From positions 558,001 to 622,000 of the forward strand of contig NZ_JPRN01000002.1 of the NCBI RefSeq assembly GCF_000737715.1: a DNA stretch of 64,000 bases, given 5' to 3'. Made by a program: the position numbers and the translations under genes. The notes below the pieces were generated by a model that saw nothing but the letters and a program-made list of their open reading frames with translations, had not been told where the DNA came from and did no database searches. This DNA comes from Chryseobacterium sp. JM1. GTDB lineage: Bacteria; Bacteroidota; Bacteroidia; Flavobacteriales; Weeksellaceae. Below are positions 7,343-17,060 of the stretch, in pieces (the first letter of the stretch is position 1; every line of letters begins with the position of its first letter).

Positions 7343-9375
7343 TGCAGGAAAATAAGAAAAAACAGGTCCTTTTAGTCGGGAATCCCAATGTAGGAAAGTC
7401 TACGGTTTTCAATGCACTGTGCAACAAAAAGCAGAAAACCGGAAATTACGCAGGAGTTACCGTAGCGAGCCATTCAGGAAAATACACCTATAAAAACGAG
7501 GAAGTTGAGGTGATCGACCTGCCGGGTTCGTACAGTGTCTATCCAAGCTCAGAAGATGAAGCTATTTTTTCCAAATTTCTTATTGACGAGCAAAAAAATT
7601 ACGCAGGCGTTATCTATATCCTTGAAGCACTAAGTCTGAAAAGAGGACTGCTTCTGTTTCAGCAGATACAGGACCTTGGAATTCCGATGATTCTGGTAGT
7701 GAATCAGATTGACCAGGCGGAAAGAAGAGGAATCAGCATTGATATCAAGAAATTTTCTGATGCTTTGGGCATCAAAATCATCCAGACCAATGCTAAAGAG
7801 CAACTTGGAATAGATGAGATAAGAGAAGCTGTCCTGAACAAAGGTTTTGTAAAAGCAGAAAAAAACTCTTTCGAAACCCCAAACGAACATAAAGACTTTA
7901 TTCAGAAATTAGCGGCCCACAAAGGCATCGACAACGAATATAAAGCATGGATGAGCCTTTCATTAGGCACTGACCTTGAAAGAATTGGATCCATCAAAGA
8001 CCAGATGAACGAACCTGATTCTAAAAGTCTGGTTCCTAAAAGGCTTCAGGTACAGGAAACCGTAAGAAGATATCAGAATGTTGACAAAATTTTGTCAGAT
8101 GTGATCTCTAAAAAAGCGCAGTTCAAAGAGCTTCTGACGGAAAAACTGGACAAAGTACTGGTTCACAAATTCTGGGGCTATGTCGTGTTCCTGATGATCC
8201 TCCTGATTATTTTCCAAAGTGTATTCTTCCTGGCCGAGTATCCAATGAACTGGATCGAAAGTTTCTTCTCATGGCTGGCCGCTTTTACAGGAGAACATCT
8301 GCCGGAAGGACCCATTAATTCATTGATTTCAAACGGAATTGTTCCCGGAATCGGAGGCATTGTAGTCTTTGCTCCTCAGATCGGGATTTTATTATACTTC
8401 CTCTATTTGCTGGAAGACTCAGGATATATGGCGAGAGTGGTATTCCTGATGGACAGACTTTTACGTCCGTTCGGATTGAATGGAAAAAGTATTGTTCCAT
8501 TGGTATCGGGAACAGCCTGTGCTATTCCTGCCGTGATTTCCACAAGGAATATTGAGAATGTGAGAGAAAGACTGTTGACCATATTGGTGACCCCTTTCAT
8601 GACCTGTTCCGCAAGACTTCCGGTCTACAGTATCATTATCGGGCTGATCATTTCAGAAGGATCTTTCCTTGGAATTAAATATAAAGCGCTCGTGCTGATG
8701 GGCATGTACCTTTTAGGGTTCGCAGTTGCTTTGCTGTCTGCAGCTATACTTAAAGGATTTATCAAGAATGAAGGGAAAACCTATCTTGTCATGGATCTTC
8801 CAACCTATAAAAAACCACTTTTCGGATACGATTTTAAAATGGTGTTGGGAAAAGTCTGGGAATTCATTACAGGAGCAGGAAAAATCATATTTATTGTAAG
8901 TATCATCATCTGGTTCCTGAGCTATTTCGGACCCAAACAGAAGCCTGAACAGTTTGTAGCAACAAACGTTGAGCTGGATCATTCTTATCTGGCTAAAATG
9001 GGGAAGGGAATTGAACCCCTCATCGAGCCCCTTGGCTACGACTGGAAAATGGGCGTGGGAATTCTGACAAGTTTTGTAGCGAGAGAAGTTTTCGTGGGAA
9101 CGATGTCTACTTTATACAGCCTGGAAGATGATGCTCCCGAAGTAAAAGTAATCGATAAAATGAGAAGAGATGTAAATCCGGATGGCTCAAAAGTCTTCAG
9201 TTTTGCTACCGGAATTTCCGTACTTTTATTCTACGCATTTGCAATGCAGTGTGTTTCTACACTTGCAGTAGTCTACAGAGAAACCAAAAGCTGGAAATGG
9301 ACCGGCTTTCAGGTAGCGATGATGACAGGTTTGGCATATTTTGTGTCGTTGATAGCATATCAGATTTTAAAATAA
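7342..9375 (+). CDS. feoB: FeoB, ferrous iron transport protein B
   Basis: 677 residues. The N-terminal G domain has G1 GNPNVGKS (13-20), the G2 Thr40 region, G3 DLPG (59-62), G4 NQID (121-124) and G5 TNAKE (149-153). A helical GDI-like segment follows, then a membrane part from about residue 275 with two Gate domains. FeoB moves Fe(II) across the inner membrane under control of its GTPase. The length is normal for the phylum, and there is no fused FeoA. It shares one base with feoA and one with the next small gene. An iron-box-like palindrome lies before the operon. Confidence 0.95.
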   Translation: MQENKKKQVLLVGNPNVGKSTVFNALCNKKQKTGNYAGVTVASHSGKYTYKNEEVEVIDLPGSYSVYPSSEDEAIFSKFLIDEQKNYAGVIYILEALSLKRGLLLFQQIQDLGIPMILVVNQIDQAERRGISIDIKKFSDALGIKIIQTNAKEQLGIDEIREAVLNKGFVKAEKNSFETPNEHKDFIQKLAAHKGIDNEYKAWMSLSLGTDLERIGSIKDQMNEPDSKSLVPKRLQVQETVRRYQNVDKILSDVISKKAQFKELLTEKLDKVLVHKFWGYVVFLMILLIIFQSVFFLAEYPMNWIESFFSWLAAFTGEHLPEGPINSLISNGIVPGIGGIVVFAPQIGILLYFLYLLEDSGYMARVVFLMDRLLRPFGLNGKSIVPLVSGTACAIPAVISTRNIENVRERLLTILVTPFMTCSARLPVYSIIIGLIISEGSFLGIKYKALVLMGMYLLGFAVALLSAAILKGFIKNEGKTYLVMDLPTYKKPLFGYDFKMVLGKVWEFITGAGKIIFIVSIIIWFLSYFGPKQKPEQFVATNVELDHSYLAKMGKGIEPLIEPLGYDWKMGVGILTSFVAREVFVGTMSTLYSLEDDAPEVKVIDKMRRDVNPDGSKVFSFATGISVLLFYAFAMQCVSTLAVVYRETKSWKWTGFQVAMMTGLAYFVSLIAYQILK

Positions 9376-9527
9376 TGGATACTTCATTACTATTCCAGTA
9401 CGTTATTATCGTATTGATCGTTGCATTTGCCTGCTACTCTTTATTTAAAGTGCTCAGAAAGAATTTTGCGCCGAAAAGATTCAGCTCCAAAAGAACCGGA
9501 TGCGATAAAGACTGCGGATGCTCATAG
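9375..9527 (+). CDS. FeoB-associated Cys-rich membrane protein
   Basis: 50 residues: one N-terminal membrane helix (about 5-25), then a basic stretch and a Cys cluster, CDKDCGC, at the end. It matches the small FeoB-associated Cys-rich membrane protein type that follows feoB in many Bacteroidota. It may act like FeoC or help to deliver iron, but this is not shown. The start ATG shares its A with the last base of the feoB stop. A longer reading frame beginning inside feoB is not credible. Confidence 0.85.
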   Translation: MDTSLLFQYVIIVLIVAFACYSLFKVLRKNFAPKRFSSKRTGCDKDCGCS

Positions 9528-9595
9528 TCCTGTTCTAAGCTTATAATTGAAAAAATTGTAGTAATTTCATTTGCTGAAACTAAAACCTTTTCGAT

Positions 9596-10624
9596 TTGAG
9601 CCCGAAATCAGCAGCAGTCCTTCTATTTTTCCTTGTAACGGTTATGGCAAAAGCCCAGATCGATACGGCCAAAATCAAATCTTACGCAGATCAGGTGATG
9701 GTCCGGATCAACCTTGATACCAATATTGAAAAATATGTTTACACGGAAGGTCCTGAAGATAAAGCGCTGGAAACCATCCTGACGATCAATAACAAAACAA
9801 GAGCTTCTTTTTCCATTGATTACAGGATTATAAGTGCCACCATTTCATTTACCCCGAATTTTCTTCCGGGCAATAATGATGACGAACTTAAAGGTAGCAG
9901 TTCCTATGCGGACTTCAGATTCCGCTTTTTTCCGAAAAAATTTATCCAGACTGTTTACTACAAGAATGTAAAAGGGTTTTATATGGAGAATATGAAAGAC
10001 TTCTTTCCGGAATGGAGAGAAGGAATAGATCCATATCTTCAGTTTCCTGATCTGAGAATTCAAAGTTTTGGAGGATCTACAGCCTATGTCATGAAGAATG
10101 ATTTTTCCCTGAAAAGTATTTATACACAGGGTGAATGGCAGAAGGAGAGCCGCGGAAGCTGGGTTCCTTTTGTAGATTATGACCTTTCCATTTTTAGAGA
10201 TATTTTAAACGGCCAGAAAAGTAAGGAAACTCAGTACAGTTTCGGAGCTAATATGGGCTATTTTTATAACTGGGTGCTTGGCGCTAAGAAAAGAGTCAAT
10301 ATCTCACCCAATGTCTCACTGGGGCTTGGCGGAATGTTTTCCAGCAGCTGGGACATCCGTGGTGATGGAACCAAATTCAATAAAGAAAATACGCAATACC
10401 TGACCATTAGGTTTGCTACAGGGCTTCATATCGGGTACAATACAGACAGAATCCTGTTCGGAGGAAAGTTCAATGTCAATGCCTCTGCCTACAATGAAAA
10501 AAATGATCAGACTGTGCAGAACAACAACCTGTATGGATTGCTATACATCGGTTACCGTTTCCCTCCTCCGAAAGTGGTGGAAAGAAATTATGATAAGATT
10601 CAGAAAAAGATTCCTGTTTTATAA
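9596..10624 (+). CDS. DUF4421 domain-containing outer-membrane protein
   Basis: 342 residues with a signal peptide ending near VMAKAQ (residue 21). The rest is rich in alternating aromatic strands (for example SADFRFRFF-like and YIGYRFPPPK), as expected for a small beta-barrel. I recognise the pattern as DUF4421, found almost only in Bacteroidota. No function is known. The start is TTG at 9596, chosen because it gives a complete signal peptide and no ATG is available upstream in frame. It is probably transcribed separately from feo, and the glmM promoter lies just past its end. Confidence 0.7.
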   Translation: MSPKSAAVLLFFLVTVMAKAQIDTAKIKSYADQVMVRINLDTNIEKYVYTEGPEDKALETILTINNKTRASFSIDYRIISATISFTPNFLPGNNDDELKGSSSYADFRFRFFPKKFIQTVYYKNVKGFYMENMKDFFPEWREGIDPYLQFPDLRIQSFGGSTAYVMKNDFSLKSIYTQGEWQKESRGSWVPFVDYDLSIFRDILNGQKSKETQYSFGANMGYFYNWVLGAKKRVNISPNVSLGLGGMFSSSWDIRGDGTKFNKENTQYLTIRFATGLHIGYNTDRILFGGKFNVNASAYNEKNDQTVQNNNLYGLLYIGYRFPPPKVVERNYDKIQKKIPVL

Positions 10625-10641
10625 CGTAAGAGTCTTTTAAG

Positions 10642-10649
10642 TATCTTTG
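10642..10649 (+). promoter_or_regulatory. -7 box of the glmM promoter
   Basis: TATCTTTG fits TAnnTTTG and lies 37 nt before the ATG at 10686. It shows that the longer in-frame start at 10647 cannot be the real one. The -33 box (TTTT near 10617) is weak. Confidence 0.5.
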
Positions 10650-10685
10650 TCCGGAATAAAAAACAACTTAAAAAATAAAAACAGA

Positions 10686-12068
10686 ATGTCGTTAATAAAA
10701 TCTATTTCAGGGATCCGGGGCACTATCGGAGGAAAAGTAAATGATAACCTGACTCCTCTGGACGTGGTGAAATTTGCCTCTGCATTCGGGACCTGGCTTC
10801 AGAATACGCAGAATAAAAAGAATTTGACCCTTGTGATAGGAAGAGACGCCAGAATTTCAGGAGAAATGGTTTCTTCACTGGTAACGGCTACTCTTCAGGG
10901 ATTGGGCATCAATGTAGTAGATTTAGGCCTTTCCACAACACCCACCGTGGAGATTATGGTGCCTGAACTGAATGCAGACGGAGGAATCATTCTTACTGCT
11001 TCTCACAACCCAAAACAGTGGAATGCTCTTAAGCTCTTAAATGGCAAAGGAGAATTCATCAGCGGAGACGATGGCGCCAAAGTACTTGCACTCGCTGAAA
11101 GTGAAGATTTCAACTATGCTGAAGTAGATGATCTTGGAAAATATGAAACGAGAGAAGATGCTTTTGACATTCATATTCAGCAGATTTTAGATCTTCCGAT
11201 GGTAGATGTTGAGGCTATTAAAGAGAAGAAATTCAAAATCGTTCTTGATGCGGTAAACTCTACGGGAGGAATTGCTATTCCAATGCTGTTGGATAAATTA
11301 GGCTGCGAGACGATAAAACTATACTGCGAACCGAACGGACAGTTTCCACACAACCCTGAGCCTTTAAAAGAGCATTTGGGAGACATCTGCGAGCTGGTAA
11401 AGAAAGAAAAAGCAGACCTGGGAATCGTTGTAGATCCGGATGTAGACAGATTAGCTTTAATTGATGAAAATGGAGAAATGTTCGGAGAAGAATATACTCT
11501 GGTTGCCGTAGCAGATTATTTATTGAAACATAAAAAAGGTGCTGCTATTTCAAACCTGTCTTCAAGCCGTGCTTTGAGAGATGTTGCCAGAAGCCACGAT
11601 TCAGAATATTTTGCCAGTGCTGTAGGAGAGGTGAATGTAGTGAACTTAATGAAAGAGAAAAATGCTGTGATCGGAGGAGAAGGAAACGGTGGAATTATCT
11701 ATCCTGATCTTCATTACGGAAGAGACTCTTTGGTTGGAGCCGCATTGTTTTTAACTCATTTGGCTAAAGAAGGCAAAACAGTTTCCGAATTAAGAGCAGG
11801 ATATCCAAGCTACTTTATGGGAAAAAAGAAAATAGAGCTGACTCCGGAGATCAACGTAGATGATATTTTGGACAAAATGGAAAAAGAGTATCAGAACGAA
11901 GAAGTTTCTACGGTAGACGGTGTTAAAATTGATTTTGAAAACAATTGGGTTCACCTTAGAAAATCCAATACAGAACCAATTATCAGGATCTACACTGAAG
12001 CTTATACTCAGGAAGAAGCCGATAAACTTGGAGATGATATCATCGCTAAAATTAAAAGTTTAATCTAA
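10686..12068 (+). CDS. glmM: Phosphoglucosamine mutase
   Basis: 460 residues of the alpha-D-phosphohexomutase family. It has the phosphoserine loop TASHNP (104-109, Ser106), the metal loop DPDVDR (250-255), the sugar loop GEGNGG (331-336) and the phosphate-binding RKSNTEP (425-431). It turns glucosamine-6-phosphate into glucosamine-1-phosphate for UDP-GlcNAc, and so supplies peptidoglycan and LPS. A phosphomannomutase role cannot be excluded from motifs alone, but the GEGNGG form and the N-terminal SISGIRGTIGG favour GlmM. The start at 10686 was chosen because of the promoter box and the conserved MSLIKS beginning. Confidence 0.85.
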   Translation: MSLIKSISGIRGTIGGKVNDNLTPLDVVKFASAFGTWLQNTQNKKNLTLVIGRDARISGEMVSSLVTATLQGLGINVVDLGLSTTPTVEIMVPELNADGGIILTASHNPKQWNALKLLNGKGEFISGDDGAKVLALAESEDFNYAEVDDLGKYETREDAFDIHIQQILDLPMVDVEAIKEKKFKIVLDAVNSTGGIAIPMLLDKLGCETIKLYCEPNGQFPHNPEPLKEHLGDICELVKKEKADLGIVVDPDVDRLALIDENGEMFGEEYTLVAVADYLLKHKKGAAISNLSSSRALRDVARSHDSEYFASAVGEVNVVNLMKEKNAVIGGEGNGGIIYPDLHYGRDSLVGAALFLTHLAKEGKTVSELRAGYPSYFMGKKKIELTPEINVDDILDKMEKEYQNEEVSTVDGVKIDFENNWVHLRKSNTEPIIRIYTEAYTQEEADKLGDDIIAKIKSLI

Positions 12069-12078
12069 AATAAATAAG

Positions 12079-12108
12079 GAACGGAACAGAAATGCTCCGT
12101 TCTTTTTT
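12079..12108 (+). terminator. Rho-independent terminator after glmM
   Basis: GAACGGA (12079-12085) pairs with TCCGTTC (12096-12102), followed by TTTTTT. The next gene starts only 9 nt later. Confidence 0.85.
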
Positions 12109-12116
12109 CTTACCAA

Positions 12117-12704
12117 ATGTTTGAGCATATCCAAAACAGATTCCTCTTCCCGAAAGGAAAATGGCGGAAATTTCTAAGCTGCTTTGAGCGAATGGAAGTT
12201 CCCGCTAAAACTTTGCTTTTAAAGGAAAATGAGGTTTCGGACAATGCTTATTATATTGAAAAAGGAGTTGTAAGGGCCTGGTACAACAATGACGGGAAAG
12301 ACGTGACCTTCCAGTTCTTTATGGAAAACACCATGTTCTCGTCCCTTGAAAGTTTCAGAAAAGGCCTGCCAAGCATGGTCTCCTTCGAAACCATAGAGCC
12401 CTGCACTCTATGGAAGATCCGTAAAGCTGATGCCGATGCTGTTTTAGCCGAGGTATATGAAGATCCCGAGCTGAGAACTCAATTCATGGATTCTCTTTTT
12501 GAAAGGATCTTCGACTATATGAAACATTTTTTCTCATTTATAAAAGACACCCCGAAACAGCGCTATCTCAGTCTTGCCAAGGAACGCCCGGAAATCATCA
12601 GAAGGATTCCCCAGCATTATATTGCGTCCTATTTGGGAATTACTACAGTGCATTTGAGCAGGATCAAAAGCGCAATCTTGAAAGAAGATGCTTTAAAAAA
12701 ATAA
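12117..12704 (+). CDS. Crp/Fnr family transcriptional regulator
   Basis: 195 residues. The N-terminal cyclic-nucleotide-binding-like beta-barrel (about 20-115) contains AYYIEKGVVRAWYNNDGKDV. A dimer helix follows, then a C-terminal HTH around IASYLGITTVHLSRIKSAI (168-186). It has no cysteines placed for an Fnr iron-sulfur cluster, and the cAMP ligands of Crp are not conserved, so the signal is unknown. It belongs to the many small Crp-like activators of flavobacteria. It may control the oxidoreductase gene that begins 75 nt downstream and has its own promoter. Confidence 0.8.
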   Translation: MFEHIQNRFLFPKGKWRKFLSCFERMEVPAKTLLLKENEVSDNAYYIEKGVVRAWYNNDGKDVTFQFFMENTMFSSLESFRKGLPSMVSFETIEPCTLWKIRKADADAVLAEVYEDPELRTQFMDSLFERIFDYMKHFFSFIKDTPKQRYLSLAKERPEIIRRIPQHYIASYLGITTVHLSRIKSAILKEDALKK

Positions 12705-12732
12705 CCAACAGGACAACTGATAACAAATGTTA

Positions 12733-12764
12733 TTGCACGGCACACTGCGCTCCTCCTAATTTTG
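12733..12764 (+). promoter_or_regulatory. Candidate promoter of the oxidoreductase gene
   Basis: TTGC at 12733-12736, a 20-nt spacer and TAATTTTG at 12757-12764 (TAnnTTTG), 15 nt before the ATG. Confidence 0.55.
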
Positions 12765-12779
12765 TATAAAATTTAAATA

Positions 12780-13751
12780 ATGAAAGCAGCAGTCGTATTT
12801 GAAAAAGGAAGCATTCCTCAATATGCAGATTTTCCGGATCCGGAAACCCCTAAAGAAAATGAAACGCAGGTATCAGTCAAAGCAGCATCCATCAAAAATC
12901 TTGACAGAGCTATCGCGGGTGGAAGTCATTATTCCGTCAGCAGCGAAGCACATCAGCCAAGAATCATCGGAACAGATGGTGCCGGATACCTTGACAATGG
13001 TCAGAAAGTATATTTTTTCAGTAAAAAAGGAACCACAGCTGAGAAAGTCAATGCTGAAAAAGGATTTATTATTCCCGTACCGGAAGAACTGGATTTCGTT
13101 ACCGCCGCTGCACTGCCTAATGCCGTAATGGGATCTGCAATGGGACTGAAGTTTAAAGCAGGGATGAAGCCTGGCGACACCGTTCTGATCAATGGAGCAA
13201 CTGGTGTTACAGGAAAAATTGCAGTTCAGGTGGCTAAATTGTACGGAGCCAAAAAGATCATAGCCACAGGCAGAAATGAAGAGTCTTTACAGTCGCTTCT
13301 TACACTGGGAGCAGATGAGGTGGTCTCTTTAAAACAGCCGGATGAAGATTTTAAAACAAAAATTAAAGAAATTCACAATGAAACACCCATTGATATTATC
13401 TTAGATTATCTCTGGGGCTATTCTATAGAAATGATGCTGTACGCTCTTAAAGGAAACGGAACATTTTCTCACAAGACCCGATTGGTTTCTGTAGGAGGAA
13501 TGAGTGGAGATACCATTCAGCTGTCATCACAGATTCTGAGGGGAACAGATATTCAGATCTCCGGATCCGGATTAGGAAGCTGGACAAAAGAAGAGACTCA
13601 TCTCCTGTTTACGGAAATTATTCCCGAAATGTTTCAGGCAGCCGTAGAGGGTAATATTAAAATAGATACAGAAACAGCAGACATCAGGGATGTAGAAACG
13701 GTATGGAATGCCGAAATTCCGGCCGGAAAAAGACTTGTTCTGACTATTTAA
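12780..13751 (+). CDS. Zinc-independent alcohol dehydrogenase / quinone oxidoreductase family (MDR)
   Basis: 323 residues of the medium-chain dehydrogenase/reductase superfamily. The N-terminal GroES-like domain is followed by a Rossmann fold with NGATGVTGKIAVQVAKLYGA (about 138-157). The cysteines and histidines that hold the catalytic zinc are missing, so it should be a quinone- or enone-reductase type that uses NADPH. The substrate is unknown. It follows the Crp-like regulator in the same direction but has its own promoter. It is cytoplasmic. Confidence 0.75.
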   Translation: MKAAVVFEKGSIPQYADFPDPETPKENETQVSVKAASIKNLDRAIAGGSHYSVSSEAHQPRIIGTDGAGYLDNGQKVYFFSKKGTTAEKVNAEKGFIIPVPEELDFVTAAALPNAVMGSAMGLKFKAGMKPGDTVLINGATGVTGKIAVQVAKLYGAKKIIATGRNEESLQSLLTLGADEVVSLKQPDEDFKTKIKEIHNETPIDIILDYLWGYSIEMMLYALKGNGTFSHKTRLVSVGGMSGDTIQLSSQILRGTDIQISGSGLGSWTKEETHLLFTEIIPEMFQAAVEGNIKIDTETADIRDVETVWNAEIPAGKRLVLTI

Positions 13752-13959
13752 CCACAATTTGCGTTTTTTATCCACAATCCTTTTCTCTGTTTTCTTTTTT
13801 TACTATCTTTAAAATAGAAATTTATGAAAAATTAATTCAAAAAAAAGTTGCAACTTTGCATAAACATTTGAATTTCAGATTCAGAAGTTATTATTAATTA
13901 ATAAAGTTTGCCGAGGTTTGTAAGCATATTCAGACATCGGGCTGACAAAGACGACACTA

Positions 13960-15342
13960 TTGGAAGAGTATTTTGGAAATGAACTTGTAAAAAAGTTCGA
14001 GGAAATGATGGAAAATAATGATGAATTCTACTTCGATACCGAAGAGTTGGAAGATATCATTGTTTATTATTTGGAGCTGGGAGATTTTAACTACGCAGAC
14101 AATGCTGTTAATTATGGCCTTAAGCTTCACCCGAATTCATTAGATATCAAGATCAAAAGACTTGAAATTCTCTTGGAGTGGGAAGATTATAATACCGCAA
14201 AAGAACTCATCGACGAACTGAAAGGGGCATCGATGGAAAATACAGACTTTATGGTCTGCTATGCGAAGTATTATTCGAACCTGGGAAACCCTAGAAAAGC
14301 CATTGACATCTGCAAAAAAGCCTTAGAACTGCAGGAAGAAGAGAACTTTCTGCACAACTTTATTGCGGACGAATATGTAAATCTGGGAGATCCCTTTAAC
14401 GCTCTTAAACACTACAGAAAAGCTCTGAAAGAAGACCCTACGGACGAGTATTCGCTTGAAAACTGTATGATCTGCTTCAGCGACCTGAATAAGAGCGAGG
14501 AGGCTATTGCCTTTCTTAATGAATACTTAGATGAATTTGCTTATTCCGAAACCGCATGGTTTGAATACGGACAGTTTTATTTCAACAGAAAGAATTTTGA
14601 AGAAGCTATTAAAGGGTATGACTACCTGTTGGCGATCAATTCAAGTTCTGTGGGAGTATATGCGAACAAAGCAGCCTGTTATGAAGCTTTAGGACAATAT
14701 CAGAAAGCCGTGGCAGTATATGAGGAAATGCTTGAGCTTGAATATACCAAAGCATTTACTTTTTATAAGATAGGATTATGCTATAAAGCGCAAAAACAGT
14801 CGATCATGGCTCTTAATGCGTTCCAGAAATCACTGAGAGAAGACCCGCAGTTTTATCTTGCGATGATGGAGCAGTCTTATTTATATGAAGAAATGGGCGG
14901 TATGAAAGAAGCGCTTCATTTTGCACTCGAAGCCACTCACTTGAACGATACCAATCTTGACTATCAGAAAAGACTGGCATTTCTGCTGATTGATTCCGGA
15001 AAATTTGAAGAAAGCCTTACCTGCCTGAAAAAGCTCGTAGACGCTGAACCTTCAAGATTTTATAACTGGTATGCGTATTCAGAAGTTTTAATGCTTCTAG
15101 GAGAATATGAAGAAGCGGTGACTATTCTGGACAGGGCGATTAAGGTACACGACAGAGCAGAGCTGTATTATCAGCTAAGCAACTGCTATTTTAACCTGAA
15201 AAGGCCTGAAAGTGGAACAGAAATCCTTCAGAAAGCATTAAGCAAAGATTCATCACTTGCTACGGATATGCAGAAAAAATATCCTTTCATTAAAGATGAG
15301 GTGAAGAAAGTCAAAGCAAAAGTGAAAAAGAAGAATTCTTAG
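13960..15342 (+). CDS. Tetratricopeptide repeat protein
   Basis: 460 residues built almost entirely of TPR units from about residue 35 to 440 (for example NPRKAIDICKKALELQ, DPFNALKHYRKALKED, QYQKAVAVYEEML). TPR arrays bind other proteins; no enzyme domain is present. The N-terminus is acidic, the last 20 residues are Lys-rich, and there is no signal peptide. The start is TTG at 13960, followed by EEYFGNELVKKFEE. A later ATG would lose the first helix. It is a single gene with a good terminator. It is broadly similar to the TPR proteins conserved in flavobacteria, with unknown partners. Confidence 0.8.
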   Translation: MEEYFGNELVKKFEEMMENNDEFYFDTEELEDIIVYYLELGDFNYADNAVNYGLKLHPNSLDIKIKRLEILLEWEDYNTAKELIDELKGASMENTDFMVCYAKYYSNLGNPRKAIDICKKALELQEEENFLHNFIADEYVNLGDPFNALKHYRKALKEDPTDEYSLENCMICFSDLNKSEEAIAFLNEYLDEFAYSETAWFEYGQFYFNRKNFEEAIKGYDYLLAINSSSVGVYANKAACYEALGQYQKAVAVYEEMLELEYTKAFTFYKIGLCYKAQKQSIMALNAFQKSLREDPQFYLAMMEQSYLYEEMGGMKEALHFALEATHLNDTNLDYQKRLAFLLIDSGKFEESLTCLKKLVDAEPSRFYNWYAYSEVLMLLGEYEEAVTILDRAIKVHDRAELYYQLSNCYFNLKRPESGTEILQKALSKDSSLATDMQKKYPFIKDEVKKVKAKVKKKNS

Positions 15343-15417
15343 GAAATTGGAAGAGGGGAGTGATCTGCCTCATCCATACGGAAGATTCTTAAAGATTTTA
15401 AAACAATCCAAATAAAT

Positions 15418-15450
15418 AAATCCTGCAGCAATGCGGGATTTTTGTTTTTA
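15418..15450 (+). terminator. Rho-independent terminator after the TPR gene
   Basis: AAATCCTGCA pairs with TGCGGGATTT around a GCAA loop, followed by TTGTTTTT. Confidence 0.8.
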
Positions 15451-15552
15451 ATTCTTTAAACACGTTGGAGCACCTTAGTTTCAAAGCTTTATATTTTTTT
15501 TATCTCCCGCAGATTTCTCAGATGAGGCAGATTTTAATGCGTGCTCTTTATA

Positions 15553-15950
15553 AAAATCTTTGATTTTTTCTCAACTTATGTGCTCTTTGTATCCGCAATA
15601 CATTTTACTTAAAATAACTAAAGTGTTTAAAACTTTTGTGGTTGATATTTGTTTAACCACTGATTTTCACAGATGATAACGCATGTTTTTTTTTGAAACA
15701 TTAAGATCAATGAAGGCGGTAAGATGAGTTAAGAAAAAATCAAATAATTTTTTAAGTTGTAAGTGTTAAAGCGAAGCTAAAACTTAATATTCTTAAAAGC
15801 TTAACAGAGCCTTAATGGTTTGAATTTTTTCTCTCAGATTAGTTAATTATGCAGATCATATTTTAATTGAGATCAATTTTAAAATCGTTAAAAAGTATAC
15901 TCAAACATCTGTGCCATCTGCATGATCTGCGAGAGATTTTTAAAAGTAAC
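15553..15950 (+). repeat. Composite intergenic repeat, copy A
   Basis: No gene is seen. The stretch from 15553 to about 15780 is clearly related, in the same order, to 19004-19240. Shared words include TATCCGCAATACATT, ACTTAAAATAACTAAAGTG and CAGATGATA. Related sequence is found inverted at 28556-28960. The tail near 15905-15945 (ATCTGTGCCATCTGCATGAT) has a counterpart at 19287-19320. Confidence 0.75.
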
Positions 15951-15986
15951 TGAAAGAGAAAGTTTGACTATAGCAATCCGGTATAA

Positions 15987-16119
15987 GGAGTGCAAAGAAG
16001 GAATCAATGAAATTGATTCGATGAAGCACATGATAAAACATTCGCTTAATCAGTGGCGAAGCCACTCCTCTTTGCTCCACTGAAAACTAAAGCAGTTTAG
16101 CTTAAACTTTGCGTCAAAA
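15987..16119 (+). repeat. Structured ~130-nt element, copy 1
   Basis: A closing stem GCAAAGAAGGA / TCCTCTTTGC encloses three hairpins: GAATCAAT-GAA-ATTGATTC, AAGC...GCTT around a GATAAAAC loop, and AGTGGC-GAA-GCCACT. A conserved tail (ACTAAAGCA..., TTAAACTTTGCGT) follows. The same layout is found at 43405-43540. It could be a small RNA or a REP-like mobile element. It lies downstream of the EamA gene on the other strand. Confidence 0.7.
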
Positions 16120-16169
16120 TAAATTAAATCAAAATCCTTTGCTATCTCCTCATGGTATAGAAAACGAAC

Positions 16170-17060
16170 CTACTTTTTGACAACGCCGGATTTAGACCTT
16201 AAAAAGATCAGTCCGCCAATAATGACTCCTGCTCCCACAAACTGTAAGATACTCAGTTTTTCGCCATCCAAAAAGCCCCAGATAATAGCAACGATCGGCA
16301 TCAGCAGCGTTACTGTTGAAGCAAAAAGGGGAGTGGAGACTTTCAGTAACCGGTAATTCAGTGTCATGGCCAGTCCTGTTCCGAAGACGGATAAAAGACC
16401 TACAAACATCAGTCCCAGCATATTATCTTCACTAAAACTGAATGTCGAAAAGAAGCCCGTGAATGTTAAAGCAATAAGAGAAGGGAAAAATAAGACAAAA
16501 GAAAAAACAAAAGCGGATAAAATCGTGGAAGATACATCCATAAGCTTAGATTTTACAGTCGTTGTGCTTAAAGCGTAGCATAATGTTGCCAGTAATAACA
16601 GTAAGATCGGGATCAGTTTAAACTTTCCGCCTTCACCGTCTCCACCGAATGCCAGTAAACAGACCCCTGCAAAACTTATCATCGTTCCTACGATCTGTCT
16701 TTTGGTGGTTTCAAACTTCCAGACCAGCGCGCCTACAATGATCACAAAGATGGGCATCATGGAATTGATGATTCCTGCAATACTGCTGCTCACTTCCGTT
16801 TCTGCGATCGGAAACAGGAACATTGGAATAAAATTTCCCGTAAACGCAGCCAGAATAAGCCATTTTAAATGCTTTTTCGGAAACAGTTTATATTTTGAAA
16901 CAGCAACAGGCATCAGAATAATTCCTGCGATCAGTACTCTCAAAGCACCTACCTGATAAGGACTGAAATGCTCAAGAGATTTTTTGATCAAAATAAATGA
17001 TGATCCCCAGATAACCGTTAATACAATAAGGAGAATCCATTTTTCTTTATCTGCGTTCAT
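16170..17060 (-). CDS. EamA/DMT family permease
   Basis: 296 residues with ten predicted membrane helices in two EamA repeats. The first helix contains the family's LTVIWGSSFILIKKSL, and later helices have PLFASTVTLLMPIVAIIWG. Drug/metabolite transporters of this type export amino acids or metabolites from the inner membrane. The substrate cannot be read from sequence. The start at 17060 overlaps the end of aat by 14 nt, so both are probably one transcript and translationally coupled. Confidence 0.85.
   Translation of the reverse strand: MNADKEKWILLIVLTVIWGSSFILIKKSLEHFSPYQVGALRVLIAGIILMPVAVSKYKLFPKKHLKWLILAAFTGNFIPMFLFPIAETEVSSSIAGIINSMMPIFVIIVGALVWKFETTKRQIVGTMISFAGVCLLAFGGDGEGGKFKLIPILLLLLATLCYALSTTTVKSKLMDVSSTILSAFVFSFVLFFPSLIALTFTGFFSTFSFSEDNMLGLMFVGLLSVFGTGLAMTLNYRLLKVSTPLFASTVTLLMPIVAIIWGFLDGEKLSILQFVGAGVIIGGLIFLRSKSGVVKK

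Noticed and set aside
9249..9374. A longer start for the small FeoB-associated protein
   Set aside because: The added 42 residues overlap feoB in another frame and do not resemble a domain. The ATG at 9375 gives a complete small membrane protein and the usual 1-nt overlap.
15343..16169. CRISPR array in repeat-rich gaps
   Set aside because: The repeats are long, dispersed and irregular. There are no short repeats with equal spacers, and no cas genes in the window.
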